This document shows positions 29,721-33,883 of a stretch of 33,883 nt of DNA, piece by piece. The stretch is from NCBI GenBank assembly GCA_029557535.1, contig JAKQII010000353.1:1-33883 (forward strand). The letters run 5' to 3'. The stretch comes from Acidobacteriota bacterium (GTDB taxonomy: Bacteria > Acidobacteriota > Blastocatellia > Pyrinomonadales > Pyrinomonadaceae). Positions within the stretch are counted from its first letter, which is position 1. Every line of letters starts with the position of its first letter. The position numbers were made by a program, and so were the translations under genes. The notes beneath the pieces were generated by a model. The model saw only the letters and a list, made by a program, of their open reading frames with translations. It had not been told where the DNA came from and did no database searches.

Positions 29721-31244
29721 TTACGATTGCGAATCGGGATCGGTCTTTCCCGAAAGATTTCTCCAAATAAAGTAGACGGGCACGCCGGTCAGGACGATCA
29801 CCAGACCGGGCCATGTCGCGGTCGTCTGATACACGAACAGAACGACGAGAACGATGAACGCGCCGATGCAGTACAAAGCCGGAATTATCGGATATCCGAC
29901 CGCGCGGTAAGGACGCTCGGCATCGGGCCGTTTGAATCTCAGCACGAAGACCGCGGCGATCGCCAGGATATAGAAAATGAGCGCCGCCGAGATGACATAG
30001 GTCAACAGATCGCCGTAAACGTTTCCGTACGTGATCTTGCCGTCCGTTTCCTTGACCGTCCGCGGCAGCACGTAGAACGCGGACCAAATACCCTGGATGA
30101 CGATCGCCCACGCGGGAACGTGAAATTTGTTGAGCTTACCCGCAGCCTGAAAAAAGAGTCCGTCTTTCGCCATCGCATAGTAAGCGCGGGGTCCGGCGAA
30201 GATCAATCCGTTATTGCAGCCGAACGTCGAGATCATGATCGCGGCGGCCATCAGCGTCGCCCCCCAGCCGGGGAAAATGACGTCCGCCGACGCCGATCCG
30301 ACGCGGTCGCTGGCGACCTTCTGGATGTCCTCGAAACGCAAGGTCACGAGATAAGCGATGTTCGCGAGCAAGTACAAAACTATTACTCCGCCCGTTCCGA
30401 GCAACAGCGAAAGCGGCAGGTTGCGCTGCGGATTCCGAACTTCGCCGGCCGTGAACGTGACGTTATGCCACGCGTCAGCCGAGAACAGAGAATTCGTCTG
30501 CGCGACGCAGAGGCCGACAAAAAGACCGAAGGCGGCGACCGAGGTCAATCCGTGCCCGACATCCTGCAGGCTTCCGCGCACAGTCCAGAGGTCGCCGAAA
30601 TTCGCCGCCGCGACGTCGCCATGCGAAATGAGCCCGACGATGATACCGAGCACGATCAGCGCGATCAGCGATCCGGTTTTGGCAAACGTGAAGACGTTCT
30701 GGACGAGTTTCCCGAGATTCAGCCCGCGCGTGTTCATCCATGTCAGGAACACGATCATCAGAATGCCGATTAGCTGTGCGGTCGACAGCGAAAAGGCATA
30801 ACTCGACGAGCCGATTCTGAACGGTTCGACGATGTAGCTCGTCTCGGAGATCCACGGGATCAGGATTCCGGTGAACCGCGCGAAGGCCACACCGACGGCG
30901 GCGATGGTCGCGGTTCCGATCACCAGAAAGTGCGTCCAACCGTAAAGAAATCCCCAGAACGGAGAGTACGCCTCTTTCAGATAAACGTACATACCGCCGG
31001 CCTTCGGCATCATTGCGGCAAGTTCGCCGTACGACAGGGCGGCGCCGACGGTCAAAAGTCCGGTGATGATCCAAACGACCAACAGCCATCCGGGCGACCC
31101 AACCTGACGCGCGATGTCGGCGGAAACGATGAAGATCCCGGATCCGATCATTGATCCGGCGACGATCATGGTGGAATCGAGCAATCCCAATCCGCGAATG
31201 AAGCCTTCGGAGGGTCGTTCGAGTTCAGAAGCCTCTGTTGCCAT
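29721..31244 (-). CDS. APC-superfamily amino-acid permease, LAT-like
   Basis: About 507 residues and 12 membrane segments. The first helix has the GSMIGSGIFIVSADIARQVG motif. ALSYGELAAMMPKAGGMYVYLKEAY and the HNVTFTAGEVRNPQRNLPLSL loop match the L-type/y+L amino-acid exchanger group, and GPRAYYAMAKDGLFF is another family mark. It is a second, different permease in one operon with the CAT-type transporter, opposite a PLP decarboxylase gene. The natural hypothesis is import of an amino acid and export of its amine, but specificity is not shown by the sequence. I chose the ATG at 31244; a TTG at 31292 is in frame but the extra 16 residues carry no family signal. Confidence 0.9.
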   Translation of the reverse strand: MATEASELERPSEGFIRGLGLLDSTMIVAGSMIGSGIFIVSADIARQVGSPGWLLVVWIITGLLTVGAALSYGELAAMMPKAGGMYVYLKEAYSPFWGFLYGWTHFLVIGTATIAAVGVAFARFTGILIPWISETSYIVEPFRIGSSSYAFSLSTAQLIGILMIVFLTWMNTRGLNLGKLVQNVFTFAKTGSLIALIVLGIIVGLISHGDVAAANFGDLWTVRGSLQDVGHGLTSVAAFGLFVGLCVAQTNSLFSADAWHNVTFTAGEVRNPQRNLPLSLLLGTGGVIVLYLLANIAYLVTLRFEDIQKVASDRVGSASADVIFPGWGATLMAAAIMISTFGCNNGLIFAGPRAYYAMAKDGLFFQAAGKLNKFHVPAWAIVIQGIWSAFYVLPRTVKETDGKITYGNVYGDLLTYVISAALIFYILAIAAVFVLRFKRPDAERPYRAVGYPIIPALYCIGAFIVLVVLFVYQTTATWPGLVIVLTGVPVYFIWRNLSGKTDPDSQS

Positions 31245-31351
31245 ATTTTGCGGTTGAACGGAAACGGCACTTGCCCGAGCAATATCGGACAATCTTCCAA
31301 TTAATCAATAAATTGCAAATCTTGTACGTTGGCGAGAAAAACGTTTGAGCT

Positions 31352-31379
31352 ATTATACTTGGATTACAAAAACTGTCGA
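31352..31379 (-). promoter_or_regulatory. Promoter of the permease operon
   Basis: On the minus strand TCGACA (31379-31374) and a perfect TATAAT (31357-31352) are 16 bases apart. Transcription would start near 31345, about 100 bases before the chosen ATG. Further into the gap, CGGATC/GATCCG (about 31405-31420) forms a small palindrome between this promoter and the decarboxylase. Confidence 0.55.
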
Positions 31380-31461
31380 GCGTTTCGGGATGTTTTTGTC
31401 GGATCGCCCGATCCGGCCGAGGAGGCGGTAGAATTCCCTTGCCCGGAACTCGGAAATTACC

Positions 31462-32901
31462 ATGACACAGAAACATAGAGGCGACATGCCGCGAGACGAA
31501 TTTCGTCAATTCGGTCACGAGATCGTTGATTTCATCGCGGACTACTTTGAGAACATCGAATCGTTCCCGGTTCTTTCGCAGAACAAGCCGGGAGATCTGA
31601 CCGCTGCACTTCCGAAATCCGCACCGCTCGCGGGCGAAGATTTCGGCAACGTCATAAAAGATGTCAACAATCTGATCCTTCCTGCGGTCACTCATTGGAA
31701 CCACCCGAATTTTCACGGGCTTTTTTCGACTTCTGCCAGCTCGCCCGGCGTCCTCGGCGAGATGCTCTCGGCAGCGTTCGACATGAAGGCGATGCTTTGG
31801 CGGACCTCGCCGGCATCGACGGAGCTCGAATCCGTCGTCGTCGACTGGCTCAGGCAGATGGTCGGACTTCCCGTCGAATTCAGAGGTCTGATTTACGACA
31901 CCGCTTCGATCTCAACGCTGCATGCGCTCGCGATGGCGCGCGAACGGCTGAATCTCGGAATCCGCGACAAAGGGATGAGCGGACGGACGGATCTGCCGCT
32001 GCTTCGAATCTACTGCTCTGAACACACTCACAGTTCGATTGACAAAGCGGTGATCCTGCTCGGGTTCGGCGCGCGCTCGATCGTGAAGATTCCGTCGAAC
32101 GATCGTTTCGAGATCGATGTCGAGAAGTTGCGCGAGGCGATCGCGGATGACAAAGCGGCGGGTCATTTGCCGCTGTGCGTCGTCGCGACGATCGGCACGA
32201 CCGCGACGACGAGCATCGACAATGTCAATCGCGTCGCGGACATTTGCGAACGAAACGGGATCTTCCTCCATGTCGATGCGGCCTATTCGGGCTCGGCGGC
32301 GATCGTGCCCGAGTTTCAGTCATACTTCAAAGGCTGGGAACGCGCGGATTCGATCGTCATGAACCCCCACAAATGGCTTTTCACGCCGTTTGATCTTTCG
32401 GTTCTATATGTGAAGGATCTGGATCTTTTGAAACAAACGTTCTCGCTGGTCGCCGAATATCTGAAGGTGACCGAGACGGTGATGAACCAGATGGATTACG
32501 GAATCCAGCTCGGACGCCGGTTCCGGTCGCTTAAACTCTGGTTCGTGATGCGGTATTTCGGTCAGGAAGGCCTGATCGCTCGGATCCGCGAGCACTGCCG
32601 GCTGGCGAGACTGTTCGCGAATTGGATTGACGCGGATCCCGATTTTGAGATGATGGCGCCGGTGCCGTTCGCGTTGGTTTGTTTTCGGGCGTGCCCTTCG
32701 GGAGTCGAGGACTTGAACGCGCTCAACGAGCGCATCATGAACGAGATCAACGCTTCGGGCGAGGCTTATCTTTCGCACACGATGCTGAACGGCAAGTTCA
32801 CCTTGCGGCTGTCGGTCGGAAACATCCGCGTCGAAGAGCGACATCTGCAAAAGGTATGGAAGATCCTTAAATCAAAGATTGGGGCAGTCGGTGAGCACTA
32901 G
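31462..32901 (+). CDS. PLP-dependent aromatic-L-amino-acid-type decarboxylase
   Basis: A 479-residue group II decarboxylase, full length. The Schiff-base lysine is K304 in MNPHKWLFTPFDLS, and the PLP-ring aspartate is in FLHVDAAYSGSA. HWNHPNFHGLFSTSASSPGVLGEML and AMLWRTSPASTELE are hallmark blocks of the DOPA/tryptophan/tyrosine decarboxylase group. The active-site loop and C-terminal domain (TLRLSVGNIRVEERHLQ) are intact. It should release CO2 from an amino acid, probably aromatic, giving an amine in the cytoplasm. TAGAAT at 31428-31433 may be the -10 box. The divergent permeases are likely partners, by context only. The stop at 32901 is followed after 32 bases by the R9 hairpin. Confidence 0.92.
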   Translation: MTQKHRGDMPRDEFRQFGHEIVDFIADYFENIESFPVLSQNKPGDLTAALPKSAPLAGEDFGNVIKDVNNLILPAVTHWNHPNFHGLFSTSASSPGVLGEMLSAAFDMKAMLWRTSPASTELESVVVDWLRQMVGLPVEFRGLIYDTASISTLHALAMARERLNLGIRDKGMSGRTDLPLLRIYCSEHTHSSIDKAVILLGFGARSIVKIPSNDRFEIDVEKLREAIADDKAAGHLPLCVVATIGTTATTSIDNVNRVADICERNGIFLHVDAAYSGSAAIVPEFQSYFKGWERADSIVMNPHKWLFTPFDLSVLYVKDLDLLKQTFSLVAEYLKVTETVMNQMDYGIQLGRRFRSLKLWFVMRYFGQEGLIARIREHCRLARLFANWIDADPDFEMMAPVPFALVCFRACPSGVEDLNALNERIMNEINASGEAYLSHTMLNGKFTLRLSVGNIRVEERHLQKVWKILKSKIGAVGEH

Positions 32902-32933
32902 TCAGCCTCTTAAACGCTCTAAGAAGATTCCTG

Positions 32934-33011
32934 CCCGCGAAACACGCAAAATACGCGAAAGACTACTAGGAAATTGTCTATTTTTCGCGTCTTTTCGCGT
33001 ATTTCGCGGGG
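32934..33011. repeat. ACGCGAAA word hairpin (R9)
   Basis: The left arm at 32934-32963 (CCCGCGAAACACGCAAAA and TACGCGAAAGAC) and right arm at 32976-33011 (GTCTATTTTTCGCG and CTTTTCGCGTATTTCGCGGGG) are near-perfect reverse complements around a 12-base loop. Each arm is made of degenerate ACGCGAAA units. It lies between the decarboxylase and the SRPBCC gene and could work as a strong transcript-end hairpin, although only broken T-runs are present. Confidence 0.85.
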
Positions 33012-33078
33012 TAAATCCGTCTTCGTTAATCCCTGATCTAAGCTTGATTTCGACGGCGCGCGAAATTAGCTTGGAATC

Positions 33079-33528
33079 GTGAAATTCGTCAAAGAGTCGA
33101 TCATCAAAGCGTCGCCGGAAGACGTTTTTGCGTTTCACGAACGGCCCGATGCGATCGAGTTGCTGGTGCCGCCGTGGGAAAATGCGACCGTTGTCCAAAA
33201 AGCCGAGATCTCGAAGATCGGTTCTCGTGCGATCATCGAGACGCGACTGTTTGGTCTTGTATCGGTTCGCTGGGTCGCCGAGCACACTGCATATGAACCG
33301 CCGCGGATGTTCGAAGACGTTCAGATCTCGGGCCCGTTCAAGTCATGGCGGCACAAGCATATCGTTGAGCCACATGAGACGGGCGCCATCCTGCGCGACG
33401 AGATCGAATTCGAGCCGCCGATGTCGTTCCTCGGACGGTTCGCCGCGCCAATCGCGATCATTCCAAAGCTCGAAAAGATGTTCGACTTTCGCCACGAAGT
33501 CACCAGACGCGAATGTGAGCCGAAATAG
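33079..33528 (+). CDS. SRPBCC (START-like) family protein
   Basis: A 149-residue protein of the polyketide-cyclase/SRPBCC fold, a helix-grip cavity domain that binds hydrophobic ligands. The opening FVKESIIKASPEDVFAFHER matches the first beta strand and helix of the group. The middle (GLVSVRWVAEHTAYEPPRMF) and FEPPMSFLGRF also fit, followed by the C-terminal long helix. The closest named relatives are usually annotated as cyclase/dehydrase or cell-division-inhibitor-like proteins; the ligand cannot be inferred. The start is GTG at 33079 with GGA shortly before it. It lies 177 bases behind the decarboxylase, separated by the R9 hairpin. Confidence 0.82.
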   Translation: MKFVKESIIKASPEDVFAFHERPDAIELLVPPWENATVVQKAEISKIGSRAIIETRLFGLVSVRWVAEHTAYEPPRMFEDVQISGPFKSWRHKHIVEPHETGAILRDEIEFEPPMSFLGRFAAPIAIIPKLEKMFDFRHEVTRRECEPK

Positions 33529-33621
33529 CGAGACGCCGCCCGGCCGTGCCGTGATTGGACCGAAATTCGATCAAATGGTCACACTTCTCTCGGCCGAATA
33601 TGCTTCAGCCTTACATTTCCT

Positions 33622-33627
33622 TATAAT
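33622..33627 (+). promoter_or_regulatory. -10 element of the Dabb gene
   Basis: TATAAT lies 8 bases before the ATG at 33636 with no Shine-Dalgarno sequence, so the transcript would start at or next to the start codon. No convincing -35 is present 16-18 bases upstream. Confidence 0.4.
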
Positions 33628-33635
33628 TTGAAACG

Positions 33636-33883
33636 ATGCTGACGCACATTGTTTGTTGGAAATACAAGGCAGAGACGACGCACGAGCAGCGCGCGGACCA
33701 TATTGCGAAGCTTCGTGCGCTGCCTGCCGTCATCCCGGATATCATCAGTTTCGAGGTCGGTTCGGACATTCTGCACCTCGAACGATCGTTCGACACCGGA
33801 CTGGTCGCGACGTATCCGGACCGGGCGGCGCTCGATTTCTATACCGATCACGCCGAACACCAGAAAGTTGCCGCGCTCGGAAA
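33636..33883 (+). CDS. Dabb-family (stress-responsive A/B barrel) protein, 5' part
   Basis: From the ATG at 33636 the frame stays open to the window edge (82 codons). The N-terminus LTHIVCWKYKAETTHEQRAD followed by LRALPAVIPDIISFEVGSDI is the start of the Dabb domain, a dimeric ferredoxin-like barrel of about 95-105 residues found in stress-related and heme/aromatic-handling proteins. ALDFYTDHAEHQKVA is the typical final helix before the last strand, so only about 15-20 residues are missing. No enzymatic activity can be assigned from this sequence. Confidence 0.82.
   Translation, partial: MLTHIVCWKYKAETTHEQRADHIAKLRALPAVIPDIISFEVGSDILHLERSFDTGLVATYPDRAALDFYTDHAEHQKVAALG

Noticed and set aside
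29727-30773. Plus-strand frame of 348 codons opposite the permease
   Set aside because: Charged, repetitive antisense translation; the minus strand encodes a complete permease.

Overview
The window looks like a chromosomal segment of a free-living, double-membrane bacterium, most likely Acidobacteriota and probably Blastocatellia/Pyrinomonadales. This is inferred from gene content and GC-rich codon use, not from a marker gene. In favour are a secreted VIT/vWA protein carrying an Oar-type TonB-receptor plug fragment, many secreted M14/M16 peptidases, NfeD beside flotillin, and degenerate short-word repeats between genes. No rRNA, tRNA, phage, classical IS or CRISPR locus is visible.

Layout. 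1-1530: 5' end of a membrane-anchored glycerophosphodiester phosphodiesterase (-) and a PLP aminotransferase (-). 1684-3030: cytochrome P450 (+). 3134-3783: vapBC-like toxin-antitoxin pair (-) with a palindromic operator over its promoter. 4062-8736: secreted M14 carboxypeptidase, NfeD and flotillin (+). 9209-11183: M16 peptidase and a membrane protein (+). 11164-16042 (-): VIT/vWA protein, small secreted protein, queE, a truncated four-helix-bundle gene and queC. 16252-17553: Xaa-Pro aminopeptidase (+). 17644-20569 (-): a pair of secreted M16 proteins, one with an intact HxxEH site and one without. 20708-20923: small unknown gene (+). 21023-22897: secreted nuclease (-). 23023-25328 (-): terC and a FecR-domain gene, start and stop overlapping. 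25466-27466: PpiD/SurA-like foldase (+). 27873-31244: two APC amino-acid permeases (-). 31462-32901: a divergent aromatic-amino-acid-type decarboxylase (+). 33079-end: an SRPBCC protein and the start of a Dabb-domain protein.

Working themes. The envelope is served by five peptidases, a nuclease, a periplasmic foldase, NfeD/flotillin and TerC. queE and queC make preQ0 for 7-deazaguanine modification. The two permeases and the decarboxylase may form an amino-acid uptake and decarboxylation module.

The most unusual signal is a set of short-word repeat arrays, usually arranged as inverted pairs, with a different word at most sites (TAGACGG, GTGAGCG/A, GGGAGAGT, ACGCGAAA, GATTCAAAATT, AATCCGAAATCCC). 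They occupy all four non-overlapping convergent junctions and none of the six divergent ones. They often supply the stop codon of the adjacent gene. One lies in frame inside an M16 peptidase. One pair brackets a truncated four-helix-bundle gene that has displaced the start of queC. I treat this as the best candidate for an undescribed element or process. A second theme is a set of genes with no Shine-Dalgarno sequence whose start codon lies 6-9 bases after a good -10 box, which suggests leaderless mRNAs.
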